Positions 45,940-54,795 are shown, numbered from the stretch's first letter. The stretch: DNA of 64,000 nt from an uncultured Pontibacter sp. (GCF_947499215.1 NZ_CANMNI010000003.1:496001-560000); one strand, 5' to 3'. Program-made: numbers and translations. Notes: generated from the sequence alone by a model not told the origin.

Positions 45940-46631
45940 CAACCTCCCCCCGGCCCCCTCCTTTTAACGAGGGCCCCTACCCCGAAACAGGAGGGGGAGT
46001 TTACCCCAGAAAAGGAGGGGAATGATCACAATAGTGAAAACTATCCCCTTGAGGGGATTATAGGGGTGTAGTCGTTAGCAGGGGAAATTACTTCCTTTCA
46101 CTTATCCAATGCTCCAGTGTCCGCAACACGTTTTGCATGTTTTTCTTGATCTCCATGTCATCAAACCTTAAGAACTGCACCCCATAGCGTTCCAGTTCAG
46201 ACTGACGCTTCGTGTCATAGTCAAAGTTGTAGTCATGACTGTCCCCATCTATCTCAATTGCCAATTGCAGCTTGTGGCAGTAGAAATCCACGATAAAATC
46301 TAACATGGGTACCTGCCTGTGAAATTGATACCCCATCAGTTTTCGCTCCTTGACTTCCTGCCAGAATAGAATCTCGGAGAGCGTACTGTTTTTTCTGAGT
46401 TCCCTAGCCTTTTCCTTCAGATCCTCTCTATAAGGTATTATCGTGTTCTTTTTCATATGAAGCATTCACCATGAGTAACACCCCTATGGTCCCCTCAAGG
46501 GGACAGTCCGGTTACGCCTGCTCTGTCGTGAATTATCAATTTCATACGGATGGAAACTATGCTAAGATAAGCAGTCTCTTCAGCAGGTAAAGTTCCCCGC
46601 CTTAGACAAGGAGGGGCTAGGGGTGGTTGGG
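45940..46631. mobile_element. DUF559 palindromic element B
   Basis: The left arm (about 45940-46004, CCCCCGG and CCCCTCCTT) is imperfectly inverted at the right end (46591-46631, AGTTCCCCGCCTTAGACAAG on). The inner pair is CTATCCCCTTGAGGGG (46041-46069) and its complement (46478-46506). Each matching landmark is offset from element A by exactly 5557 bases, so 600 bases align without indels. The right end is ten bases from the multidrug-export gene stop. Confidence 0.75.
46088..46456 (-). CDS. DUF559 endonuclease-like protein (copy B)
   Basis: A 122-residue protein, starting at the ATG equivalent to copy A; an upstream ATG would add three residues. By eye the coding DNA differs from copy A at four positions, three of them synonymous and one changing Glu to Lys. 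All candidate active-site residues (DFIVDF, EIDGDSH) are kept. The pattern suggests recent spread with the reading frame still under selection. Confidence 0.85.
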   Translation of the reverse strand: MKKNTIIPYREDLKEKARELRKNSTLSEILFWQEVKERKLMGYQFHRQVPMLDFIVDFYCHKLQLAIEIDGDSHDYNFDYDTKRQSELERYGVQFLRFDDMEIKKNMQNVLRTLEHWISERK

Positions 46632-46640
46632 TTAACCGTC

Positions 46641-47114
46641 CTACAAAAACGAAAGCTTCTCTACGCCGATGTTGCCTAAGTGGGTGGCTACGGCCATGAA
46701 GATGGAGGAAATGATAACGCCGAGGCTGATGGCTAGGAAGGCTTTTTTGCGTTCGATCTTGAAGATGTTGGCGGCGATGGTGCCCATGTAAGCGCCGGTG
46801 CCCGGCAGTGGGATCATCACGAAAACCATCAAACCCCAGAAACCGTGCTTCTTAACATTGTCGCCGGCGATCTTTTTCGCGCGCTTCGACAGGAAGATCA
46901 CGCCTTTCTTATAGGCTTTAAAAGGCCAGAACTTCTGACTGAAGGTGTCGATCAGCCACATGAACAGGGGGAATACCATGGTGTTGGCCACGGTGCCGAT
47001 CAGGAAAGCCAGAATAAAATGCACATTGTTTAAAATGGCAAAGGGTATGCCTGCCCGCGCTTCACCGAAAGGGGAGATACTCAGAAGAAAGGTATAAAGA
47101 AGCGTTTCAAACAT
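46641..47114 (-). CDS. Small multidrug export family membrane protein
   Basis: A 157-residue protein from the ATG at 47112-47114. SISPFGEARAGIPFAI with the GEAR.G.P motif, and VMIPLPGTGAYMGTIAAN, are typical of the Sm_multidrug_ex (COG2426) family, with four to five membrane helices. The family name reflects an old guess; the transported substrate is unknown. Confidence 0.88.
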   Translation of the reverse strand: MFETLLYTFLLSISPFGEARAGIPFAILNNVHFILAFLIGTVANTMVFPLFMWLIDTFSQKFWPFKAYKKGVIFLSKRAKKIAGDNVKKHGFWGLMVFVMIPLPGTGAYMGTIAANIFKIERKKAFLAISLGVIISSIFMAVATHLGNIGVEKLSFL

Positions 47115-47550
47115 ATAATTCAAAAAAGTAAGCTAACCCAGTAAAAAGCCTGCAAATATAAGTGCAAAACCGGTGGTTATACATCAATTTGGCAGGGAAC
47201 ATTCTAAATAAATTTTTCAGCCCCACGATCCAAACGACACAGCACCAGCTCTTTGCTTTCTTGACAACAGCGCAGTCTCCTATATCATTCAACGAGATTT
47301 GGTTTTTTTTGATATAGTGATTTAGTAATTATAAATATGAAATCCATCGAATTTTCTATGTTTGAAGACTACAAGTTCTTATAAACAGTTTAGAGTGCGA
47401 TTTGTTTAACTTTTTTGTTGGAAGGTAAGGTTTGTTGAAATAAGCTTTAAGTAAGAATTTAATTGTATTATATTTATATGAAGCTAAGGTTGGTACATTT
47501 GAAATGCCACAGGTTTGGCAGAGCGCAATTTGGCCTTGTAGAATAAGAAA
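47115..47550. other. Intergenic region, no gene recognised
   Basis: An AT-rich stretch of about 436 bases upstream of the small multidrug export gene. I see no supported gene, tRNA or hairpin. It ends at palindromic element D. Confidence 0.5.
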
Positions 47551-47864
47551 CTGTCCCCTTGAGGGGACCATAGGGGTGTTTTATCCCTGCGAATTCTCCC
47601 CTTGAGGACTACCGAGAACGAGAGTTCGAAGGTATCGAGCGTAGCTCTCAGAGGGGTGTTACTATCAAAAGGAAAACATCTAATACCCTTGCTAGCTGTA
47701 ATTCTTCGCAGGTGTAGACACCCCTATAATCCCCTCAAGGGGATAGTTTTGGAGAACCAAACACAACCTGTTGACCTATGGTCGCAAGTTTCGAACTCAC
47801 GTTCTCACTTGTCCTCAAGGGGATAGTTTTGAAGAATAATACGACCCTACCTTCAAGGGGACAG
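47551..47864. repeat. Gene-less palindromic element D
   Basis: CTGTCCCCTTGAGGGGACCA (47551 on) and its partner ending at 47746 match the inner arms of the DUF559 elements. GAGAACGAGAGTTCGA (47614-47629) is inverted at 47791-47806. A third copy of CCTCAAGGGGATAG occurs at 47813-47826 and the right end is CTTCAAGGGGACAG (47851-47864). There is no gene inside. Confidence 0.7.
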
Positions 47865-47910
47865 TTCGACACTAGTGCGAAACTGAAATTTTGTGCCGCC
47901 TCAACAAGAA

Positions 47911-47964
47911 CGCAAAACAAAAAAAGCCCCGGATCATTCAACCCGGGGCTTTTTTTGTTTTGCG
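47911..47964. terminator. Terminator, 22-bp perfect stem
   Basis: Positions 47911-47932 and 47943-47964 are perfect reverse complements with a GC core (AGCCCCGG) and A/T flanks. It terminates the SDR gene on the minus strand and may shield it from element D. Confidence 0.92.
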
Positions 47965-48004
47965 TTTATAGCGATTCAATAATTCAACTATTTACAATCA
48001 ACAA

Positions 48005-49120
48005 TTAAATCGGCCTTTGCGGCGGAAGTGGCGTCTCATTCACTTCGACGATCTCCACAACCTCCACCATCTCCGGTTTTGCCATATCTGGTTTTTCGTT
48101 GGCTTTTTTATACTGATTGTTGTCACGCTTTTTGCCCATGAGGGCGAGAGCGGCGGCACCGGCTGCGGCTACCACGGCTCCTGCTATCACAGGGTTGGTT
48201 ACGGCACGGGTATACATGCTGGTCGGCATTGTGTCTTTGATGCGGCCGTGTATGCGTCCGCCTTCGCCGGGCTGGTATAAAGCGCCTTCCCGGTGACGGG
48301 CGGGCTCGTCGAGTAACTGCTGGTCGGTCATCAGCTTTTCGCTGGAGAGGTCCATGAGGCCGGGCACCAGTTTGTTGGTCAGGCTCATGAACTTACCGCC
48401 ACCGCCTACCATGATGTCGCGCTTCTGGTGTGTGGCTGCGTATAGAATGGCATTGACAACCTCCTCTGGTTCGTACACCGGTGGTGGCAACGTGAGTTTG
48501 TGATTCGTGTAATTCTTGGCATGGTCAGGGTATGGCGTGTTGATGGCAGCCGGCTTGATCAGTGTAACCGATACCGGTGCGCCTTCCTCCTCCAGCTCAA
48601 TACGGAGCGCATCGGTAAAGCCTTTCACGGCGTGCTTGGAAGCGCTGTACATGCCCTGCATCGGGATGGCTGTGTCAGAAAGCACGCTGCCGAGGTTGAT
48701 GATCGCGCCGCCCCGGTTGCGAAGGTGCATGGCCGCCATCTGTGAGCCGTATACCAGTCCCCAGAAATTGGTGTCGAACATGCGGCGGTTGTCGTCGTCG
48801 CTTACTTCGAGCAGTCTGCCGTAGATCGACACCCCCGCATCGTTTATCCATGTGTCGAAGCCGCCGAAGTGGGAGAGGGCCGCGTCGGCGATGCGCTGCA
48901 CATCCTGCTGACGGCCCACGTCCGCCCGCACAGGTATAGCCTCGCCGCCTCTTTCGTTTATCTCCTGTGCGATCTCCTGCAGTGCCCGCTCATTACGAGC
49001 CGCCAGCACCAGTCGCGCGCCTTTTTCAGCCGCCGCAAAGGCAGTCGCCAGTCCGATTCCGCTAGAAGCCCCCGTGATCACGATCACCTGCTCTTTCAAT
49101 GGTTTAAGTTTGATACTCAT
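48005..49120 (-). CDS. SDR-family oxidoreductase with C-terminal membrane anchor
   Basis: A 371-residue enzyme. The NAD(P) loop TGASSGIG is at residues 16-23, NDAG replaces the usual NNAG, and the catalytic Ser and YSASK (Tyr near 158, Lys near 162) are present. After residue 250 comes a linker, a hydrophobic Ala-rich helix (IAGAVVAAAGAAALALMG) and an acidic Val/Glu/Pro tail (VEVVEIVEVNETPLPP). The tail and helix are unusual for an SDR and suggest membrane attachment. The substrate is unknown. Confidence 0.88.
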   Translation of the reverse strand: MSIKLKPLKEQVIVITGASSGIGLATAFAAAEKGARLVLAARNERALQEIAQEINERGGEAIPVRADVGRQQDVQRIADAALSHFGGFDTWINDAGVSIYGRLLEVSDDDNRRMFDTNFWGLVYGSQMAAMHLRNRGGAIINLGSVLSDTAIPMQGMYSASKHAVKGFTDALRIELEEEGAPVSVTLIKPAAINTPYPDHAKNYTNHKLTLPPPVYEPEEVVNAILYAATHQKRDIMVGGGGKFMSLTNKLVPGLMDLSSEKLMTDQQLLDEPARHREGALYQPGEGGRIHGRIKDTMPTSMYTRAVTNPVIAGAVVAAAGAAALALMGKKRDNNQYKKANEKPDMAKPEMVEVVEIVEVNETPLPPQRPI

Positions 49121-49188
49121 AGTTTTGTGTAATTTGTGTTAATGAAATGATAATATGGTTATAGCGTAAGGGGGGTGGGAATGTTTTA

Positions 49189-49546
49189 CCTCCCCCCAGC
49201 CCTTCGACTAAGGCAGGGGAGGGAGTGTGCACGATTGTCATCCCCTGCCCCCTTTGAAGGTAAGGCCGTTAAGTTCTAAATTATATCGCTCATTCTTGGC
49301 AAAACAGTCATATATAGTGATAGCCAGATTCTCCCCTTGAGGGGAGCCAGAGGGGTGTTGTCGTTTAGCATAAGGCTTTCACAACCAGCTTTACACCCCT
49401 ATAATCCCCTCAAGGGGATAGTTTTTGCTAGAACTTAACAGGCCTTACCTTCAAAGGGGGACTCTTCCGCACTAGAATTCCCCTCCTCAGACGGGCTGGG
49501 GTGGGTTAATCGTGCACACTCTCTCCCCTGTTTTTAGGGAAGGGCC
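49189..49546. repeat. Gene-less palindromic element E with four nested arm pairs
   Basis: Pairs from outside in are: CCTCCCCCCAGCCC (49189 on) with CGGGCTGGGGTGGG (about 49492-49505); GAGTGTGCACGATT (49223-49236) with AATCGTGCACACTC (49508-49521), perfect; GCCCCCTTTGAAGGTAAGGCC...TTAAGTTCTA (49247-49277) with TAGAACTTAACAGGCC... (49429-49460); and CTCCCCTTGAGGGG (49331 on) with ATCCCCTCAAGGGGAT (about 49405-49420). The outer two pairs are partly offset. No gene is inside. Confidence 0.7.
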
Positions 49547-49615
49547 AGCGAGGCGGTGAAATTAAATTCCTACTATTGTAGTTATAGCACAGGATAAACT
49601 TGCACAGGAAAAGAC

Positions 49616-49792
49616 ATGACACAAGAAGAGTTTGATGCGCGCTATACCTATACCTTGGACGCCTTGGTGGCGATCATGGCGGAGGAACCGGAGGTGGATC
49701 CGGAGAAGTTCTACGGAATGGTCTGCCTGCTCGAGAACCTGCATTTTTTCAGTCCGGTGCTGTATGGCGCTATAAAGAAGAAGTCAGAATAG
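49616..49792 (+). CDS. Small hypothetical protein (58 residues)
   Basis: The ATG at 49616 opens a 58-residue frame reading MTQEEFDARYTYTLDALVAI, then a proline/acidic loop, FYGMVCLLENLHFFSPVLYG and a basic end. It looks like two helices with a sensible amphipathic pattern and uses host-type codons, including the TATACC word twice. It lies 37 bases before the acyltransferase gene on the same strand. I recognise no family. Confidence 0.5.
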   Translation: MTQEEFDARYTYTLDALVAIMAEEPEVDPEKFYGMVCLLENLHFFSPVLYGAIKKKSE

Positions 49793-49828
49793 TATTGAAT
49801 TCTGCAACGCTGCGCCGCAACACAGCGT

Positions 49829-50422
49829 ATGCGAAACAAAAATCAATACAAGCTTATGTCTCCTCTATCTTATGTGTTTCAGGACTGGAACGCCAACAAA
49901 GGAAACCTCAAAGGTCGCCTTGTGATGGTGCTGTTCCGTGCCGCTCACCCTGCTTCATTCAATACCTTTTTCCGCATTCTCTGGCTGCCTTATCTGATGT
50001 TTTACAAAGTGCTCGTAGAGTGGTTCATGTGTATTGAACTGCCGCACTGGACCACTGTGGGCAAAAACTTCTTTCTGGGCCACGGACAGGCCTTGGTCGT
50101 GAACGGCTGCTCTGTGATCGGGGAGAACTGCTTTTTCCGCCACTCCACCACCTTGGGCAATATTCGATTCGAAGACGGCAGCTACTCCGGTTCACCTATT
50201 ATCGGCAACAACGTGGAGCTGGGCTCTAATGTCTGCATCATCGGGGAGGTGCGCATCGGTAACAATGTGCGCATCGGTGCCGGCTCTGTTGTGGTGAAGG
50301 ACATACCAGACAACTGCGTGGCCGTAGGCAACCCTGCAAGGGTGATTAAGCAGTTGAATCCCATAGGAGATGCCACTCCAAAACAGGTGCAAACAACACA
50401 ATTAGATGCTGTTGCGGGTTAG
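49829..50422 (+). CDS. Serine acetyltransferase-like hexapeptide transferase
   Basis: A 197-residue protein. Residues 20-75 form the helical part with FRILWLPYLMFYK. The rest is a left-handed beta-helix (FFLGHGQALVVNGCSVIGENCFFRHSTTLGNI, GSPIIGNNVELGSNVCIIGEVRIGNNVRIGAGSVVVKDIP) with the GNPARV end. The active-site His in GHGQ and RHSTTLG are kept. At the head of a capsule locus it more likely acetylates sugar or lipid carriers than serine. An alternative ATG lies nine codons downstream. Confidence 0.85.
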   Translation: MRNKNQYKLMSPLSYVFQDWNANKGNLKGRLVMVLFRAAHPASFNTFFRILWLPYLMFYKVLVEWFMCIELPHWTTVGKNFFLGHGQALVVNGCSVIGENCFFRHSTTLGNIRFEDGSYSGSPIIGNNVELGSNVCIIGEVRIGNNVRIGAGSVVVKDIPDNCVAVGNPARVIKQLNPIGDATPKQVQTTQLDAVAG

Positions 50423-50467
50423 CAAACATCGATCGGTTTTAAGCCTCATGAAATCAAATACTTATGC

Positions 50468-50511
50468 CTATTTAAGCCGTTGTAGCCCACAGCGGCTTAA
50501 ATAGTTTTTTT
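50468..50511 (+). terminator. Terminator after the acyltransferase gene
   Basis: CTATTTAAGCCG (50468-50479) pairs with CGGCTTAAATAG (50493-50504), followed by seven T. Confidence 0.9.
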
Positions 50512-50530
50512 GTATTTCTTGTGCTAAAGC

Positions 50531-50562
50531 TTGAAATATATTGGATATAATATGTATCATTG
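50531..50562 (+). promoter_or_regulatory. Possible Bacteroidota-type promoter
   Basis: TTG at 50531-50533 lies 21 bases before TATCATTG (50555-50562), one mismatch from TAnnTTTG. The gene starts about 53 bases later. This is a pattern match only. Confidence 0.35.
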
Positions 50563-50614
50563 TACCAAAATGTATTTCAACTAAAGACGGTAAATCCATT
50601 ACTGTTACGATATC

Positions 50615-51376
50615 ATGAGAAATAAATTATTCATTCTAGGAGCCATCCTTTGCCTTTTTATCAGCACTGTCGACGAAGTAATGGCGCAACGCTTCCAGCC
50701 TAATCGTAAGAAGTCAAGTTCTTACCGCTATTTCAAAAGGTCAGAAAAGTTCTCCATCATGGGCGGTGTTGGCTTAACTGTGATGAACAGCGATAACCGT
50801 ACGAATGGCTTTAGCGATGGTTTGGGAAATATGCTACAGCAAAACGGTGTAGGACCGACTTTGGGATTTGGCGCAATGTACCAAGTTTCACCTTATGTCG
50901 CTTTGCGTGGCAATTTGAACTATGCTGGTTTTAACTCAGATCTTTATCAGCGTCAGAATCTTGATCTGCTATTTAGCGCTAACGTAGCAGAAGTATCTGG
51001 TTCAGTAGTAGTTAACCTATTGGATAGCTACTTGCCTTCTCGCGGACCTTACAGCTCTGGCTTGCTCCGTTTGGTAGTGCCTTATGTAAAGGGTGGTGTC
51101 GGTTTGCTTTATTATAGCGCCTCTTCCTCTACTGCGTCTGACAATTCAGGATTCGCTGCGGTTATTCCTGTAGGTGGTGGGCTTCGCATCAACTATTCTA
51201 GCCGCGTAAGCTTTGCTCCAGAATTAACACTGAACTACACGACAACAGATTACCTTGATAACTTGCAAAAGAGTGGAGGCCTAACTGGTGGTAATGATGC
51301 CTACTTAAGCGCTAGTGTTAACATGATGTATACTATTTCTACAAAGCGCAGATACAGCTTCCGTAGAGGTAAGTAA
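50615..51376 (+). CDS. Outer-membrane beta-barrel protein
   Basis: A 253-residue protein with a signal peptide (ILCLFISTVDEVMAQ). After a basic linker (residues 25-45) come alternating strands (SIMGGVGLTVMNSD, VGPTLGFGAMYQVS, VIPVGGGLRINYSS, LSASVNMMYTIS) typical of an OmpW/Lom-like eight-strand barrel. Cell-surface location is inferred. Unlike most outer-membrane proteins it ends in a basic tail RRYSFRRGK. It precedes the capsule export genes but has its own terminator. Confidence 0.75.
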   Translation: MRNKLFILGAILCLFISTVDEVMAQRFQPNRKKSSSYRYFKRSEKFSIMGGVGLTVMNSDNRTNGFSDGLGNMLQQNGVGPTLGFGAMYQVSPYVALRGNLNYAGFNSDLYQRQNLDLLFSANVAEVSGSVVVNLLDSYLPSRGPYSSGLLRLVVPYVKGGVGLLYYSASSSTASDNSGFAAVIPVGGGLRINYSSRVSFAPELTLNYTTTDYLDNLQKSGGLTGGNDAYLSASVNMMYTISTKRRYSFRRGK

Positions 51377-51390
51377 AATTTAGTATCTTA

Positions 51391-51445
51391 TTAAAAAGAG
51401 GAAGGCAGTCTGACTATAATGGTCAGACTGCCTTCCTCTTTTTAA
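51391..51445 (+). terminator. Terminator, 24-bp perfect stem
   Basis: Positions 51391-51414 and 51422-51445 are perfect reverse complements with a seven-base loop. It separates the barrel gene from the capsule operon. Confidence 0.94.
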
Positions 51446-51618
51446 TATAGCATCAAAACTATTCTTTGAATAAACTGAGTTGTAGTAAAAGTATTTTGAT
51501 GTTTATACTTCTTTAGACAGAATATTTTATGCAATTTTGCAAATCCATGAATTACGTTTTTGTCTAGATAAAGGTTGCATTGCTTGTGTGGCTTTTATGA
51601 GATGATAGCCTTATACTA

Positions 51619-52404
51619 ATGAAGATAAAATTTATTTACCTGATTGCCCTTCTTTGCTTCGTGTCTTGCACCCATCGCAACTTGGCTTATTTTAGTGATC
51701 TGCAGGAAGCCGCCGATTATTCAGAGAACATCCAGAACAGCAGTGTGGTGAAGATTCAGCCGGATGATCTTTTAAGTATTTCGGTGACTAGTCCCAGCCC
51801 AGAGGCCAATGCCCTTTTTAACAGAGGAGAGAGCGTCTCAATGGGTACGATATCAAATTATAACATCAGTTCTGGCACTACCAATAACCTCTACCGTGAA
51901 GGGTATCTGGTAGATGAAAACGGTTTTGTTAACTTTCCCGTGCTTGGTAAGGTACAGTTGACTGGTTTGACCCGTAACGAGGCCATTGAGAAGTTTACGA
52001 AAGATTTACAGCCTCACCTCAAAGATCCGATCATTAACATCCGCTTCTTAAATTATAAGATCACCGTTGTAGGTGAAGTAAACCGCCCTGCTACTTTTAC
52101 TGTACCTACGCAAAAGATTAATATACTTGAAGCATTAGGGATGGCCGGTGATATGACTGCTTTTGGCAAGCGCGAAAATGTACTTGTTATAAGAGAGGAG
52201 GGTGGCGTTCGTAAAATGACCCGCTTAAACCTAAACAATAAGAATGTGTTGAACTCGCCTTATTTCTATTTACAACAGAATGATGTGGTATATGTAGAGC
52301 CTGATAAAATGAAGCAGGTACAGGCAAGTACTAATACCCGCACTATTTCAATCATTGCTTCAGTAACCTCGCTACTGATCGTAGTTGCTACCCGCATATT
52401 TTAA
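51619..52404 (+). CDS. Wza-like polysaccharide export lipoprotein
   Basis: A 261-residue protein with a lipoprotein signal (CFVSC, Cys17). KIQPDDLLSISVTSPSPEANALFN is the poly-export domain, followed by SLBB-type segments (GYLVDENGFVNFPVLGKVQLTGLTRNEAIEKF and KITVVGEVNRPATFTVP). A C-terminal helix (ISIIASVTSLLIVVATRIF) would cross the outer membrane as in Wza. It begins the capsule operon; the tyrosine kinase gene follows after 12 bases. Confidence 0.9.
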   Translation: MKIKFIYLIALLCFVSCTHRNLAYFSDLQEAADYSENIQNSSVVKIQPDDLLSISVTSPSPEANALFNRGESVSMGTISNYNISSGTTNNLYREGYLVDENGFVNFPVLGKVQLTGLTRNEAIEKFTKDLQPHLKDPIINIRFLNYKITVVGEVNRPATFTVPTQKINILEALGMAGDMTAFGKRENVLVIREEGGVRKMTRLNLNNKNVLNSPYFYLQQNDVVYVEPDKMKQVQASTNTRTISIIASVTSLLIVVATRIF

Positions 52405-52416
52405 TTATCATTTATC

Positions 52417-54795
52417 ATGGCAGAAAAAGGAACTCCTGAATCTCAGCGACCTGTATATGCGTTTCAAAACGGGCAGGTAGAGGAGATAAACTTGAAAGCG
52501 ATACTTTATAAATATGTGCGCTACTGGTATTTTTTTGCCTTGGGTGTCGTAATGGCTCTGACCTTGGCATTCTTATACCTGCGCTATGCTACCCCAGAGT
52601 ATACTATTAAAAGTAAGGTGCTTATTCGAGATGATAAGAAGGGGGCTGATTTATTAGGCGGTACGGCGCTAGGAGATCTCGATTTATTTCAATCTGGCAA
52701 AATAGTCGATAATGAAATAGAAGTTCTCAACGCAGTCAGCCTAATGCAGCGCGTGTTAAGTGATCTCTCCCTCCAGGTTAGTTATTTTACAGACGGGCGT
52801 TTTAGCGATAGAGAAATTTATGGCAAAGACCTGCCTTTAAAAGTTATAGTCACTAAACTTGATTCAGCTGCTTTTGACAAGACTATTGTGATCCAAATGA
52901 AAGGAGACAATAGGTTTCTATTGGAAGAAGTAAATGAAGTTGGCGATATTGTTCGATCAGAGCATAAGTTTGGTCAAGAACTTAGGAGGTCCTATGCGAC
53001 TTTTACAGTTGTGGCAGGTAATACTTTTTCCCCATACAATATTATTGTAAAATTCCATGATATCCGAAAATTAGCAAATCATTACCAGCAACTGCTGTTG
53101 ATTAGTCCGGTTAATAAAAATGCCAGTGTACTTTGGATCAGCATAACAGACCCTGTACAAGATAAAGGCAAGGATATTGTTAATAAACTGGTGGAGCTCT
53201 ATAACAAGGAGGCTGTAGAGGACAAAAACCTAATCGCATCGAACACCATTGAATTTATAGATGAGCGCCTTAAGTTTCTGACGGATGAGCTAACGGATGT
53301 AGAAAAGGAGGTTGAAGCCTACAAGCGCCAGAATGAGCTAACCGATGTCAGTTCTGAAGCTGAATTATATGTAAAGAGCGCTAGCGAATACAACAAACAG
53401 TTAGCAGAATTTGAAATACAATTAGAGGTTCTTAATTCCATTGAAAAATATCTGCGCGATAATGGGCAGAATTACCAATTGGTGCCCAGTGCGCTGAGCA
53501 TACAAGACCCCACCTTGGTAGGGTTGATTACTAAATTTAATGAACTGCAACTGGAGCGGGAGCGACTGCTCCTGACTACGCAGTCTACCAATGTACTGGT
53601 ATTGAATATTACTGACCAGTTAGCTAACCTGCGAGCGAATATTGTGGAGAACCTGACCAATATTAAAAGGGGCTTGACGATTACGCGCAATAATCTAAAG
53701 GCCAGCATGGCTCAGTTTGAAAACAGGATACAACAAGTACCTTCTATTGAACGGGAGTTGTTGGAAATTCAGCGGCAGCAGGGAATTAAGCAAGGCTTAT
53801 ACCTGTACCTCCTGCAAAAACGAGAGGAGTCAGCCGTTTCCTTAGCGGCGGCAGTTTCAATTTCTCGGGTGCTGGATCCAGCCATGGCGAGTGACTTACC
53901 CGTGAAGCCTAAGAAGCAATTGATTTATATATTGGCAATCTTATTGGGGCTGGGTCTGCCATTAGCCTTTGTCTATGTGCGCGATTTATTTAATGATAAG
54001 GTAGAAACACTACATGAAGTAAAACAAGCTACAGCTACTCCAGTGTTAGGAGAGATTTCACATAGTGACTATCCTGAAAAACTAGTGGTAAAAGAGAACA
54101 GCCGTAGTGCCGTAACTGAGCTTTTCCGACTGGTGCGCACCAATTTACAGTTCTCTACAGTAGGCAAAGAGAATAAAGTGATTTTGGTAACATCGAGTAT
54201 GAGCGGAGAGGGGAAGACTTTTTTTAGTATTAATTTGGGGGCTAGTTTAGCTTTAACAGGAAAGCGTGTGGTGCTGGTGAATTTTGATTTGCGCAAACCC
54301 CGCTTGATGCAGGATATCGGACTTTCAAATGAAGTAGGGATCACTAATTTTATCATTACTGATAAACTTTCAGTGAGTGACATTTTGACGCCAGTACAAG
54401 AAGTGCCAGGCTTGTATGCCATAGGTTCAGGTCCAATACCCCCTAATCCAGCTGAACTGATGCTAAGCTCTAAAGTACAATTTCTGCTGGAAGAGTTGAA
54501 AGATAGTTTTGATTATATACTGATAGACACTGCTCCAGTAGGCCAAGTTGCGGATGCCTTTACAATTGCACCTTATGCTAATTCCAGTGTCTATATTATT
54601 CGATATGGCTATACCCGCAAAAATCAGGTAGAAATCATAGATGATATTTATAAGACAGATAAGCTTAAACACCCAATGATTATATTAAATGATGCCAAAA
54701 AGGAAAATGGCTATGGGTATGGCTATGCTTATGGATATGGTTATGGAGAAACGGAGCCAAAGAATTGGAGGAAAAGAATTTCAGCTAAAGCTTAA
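52417..54795 (+). CDS. Wzc-like tyrosine autokinase / chain-length regulator
   Basis: A 792-residue protein. The N-terminal Wzz domain has one membrane helix near residues 40-60 and a coiled-coil region (250-480); a second helix lies near residues 505-525 (LIYILAILLGLGLPLAFVYV). The kinase has Walker A SSMSGEGKTFF near residue 593, Walker A' VLVNFDLRKPRL near 625 and Walker B YILIDTAP near 702. The Tyr-rich tail (about 12 Tyr/Gly repeats, GYGYGYAYGYGYG-like) is the autophosphorylation cluster. It controls capsule polymerisation and export together with the upstream Wza. Confidence 0.93.
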   Translation: MAEKGTPESQRPVYAFQNGQVEEINLKAILYKYVRYWYFFALGVVMALTLAFLYLRYATPEYTIKSKVLIRDDKKGADLLGGTALGDLDLFQSGKIVDNEIEVLNAVSLMQRVLSDLSLQVSYFTDGRFSDREIYGKDLPLKVIVTKLDSAAFDKTIVIQMKGDNRFLLEEVNEVGDIVRSEHKFGQELRRSYATFTVVAGNTFSPYNIIVKFHDIRKLANHYQQLLLISPVNKNASVLWISITDPVQDKGKDIVNKLVELYNKEAVEDKNLIASNTIEFIDERLKFLTDELTDVEKEVEAYKRQNELTDVSSEAELYVKSASEYNKQLAEFEIQLEVLNSIEKYLRDNGQNYQLVPSALSIQDPTLVGLITKFNELQLERERLLLTTQSTNVLVLNITDQLANLRANIVENLTNIKRGLTITRNNLKASMAQFENRIQQVPSIERELLEIQRQQGIKQGLYLYLLQKREESAVSLAAAVSISRVLDPAMASDLPVKPKKQLIYILAILLGLGLPLAFVYVRDLFNDKVETLHEVKQATATPVLGEISHSDYPEKLVVKENSRSAVTELFRLVRTNLQFSTVGKENKVILVTSSMSGEGKTFFSINLGASLALTGKRVVLVNFDLRKPRLMQDIGLSNEVGITNFIITDKLSVSDILTPVQEVPGLYAIGSGPIPPNPAELMLSSKVQFLLEELKDSFDYILIDTAPVGQVADAFTIAPYANSSVYIIRYGYTRKNQVEIIDDIYKTDKLKHPMIILNDAKKENGYGYGYAYGYGYGETEPKNWRKRISAKA

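Noticed and set aside
40484..49546. Palindromic CCCCTTGAGGGG repeats as a possible CRISPR array
   Set aside because: Copies are irregularly spaced, inverted rather than direct, and no cas genes are present.
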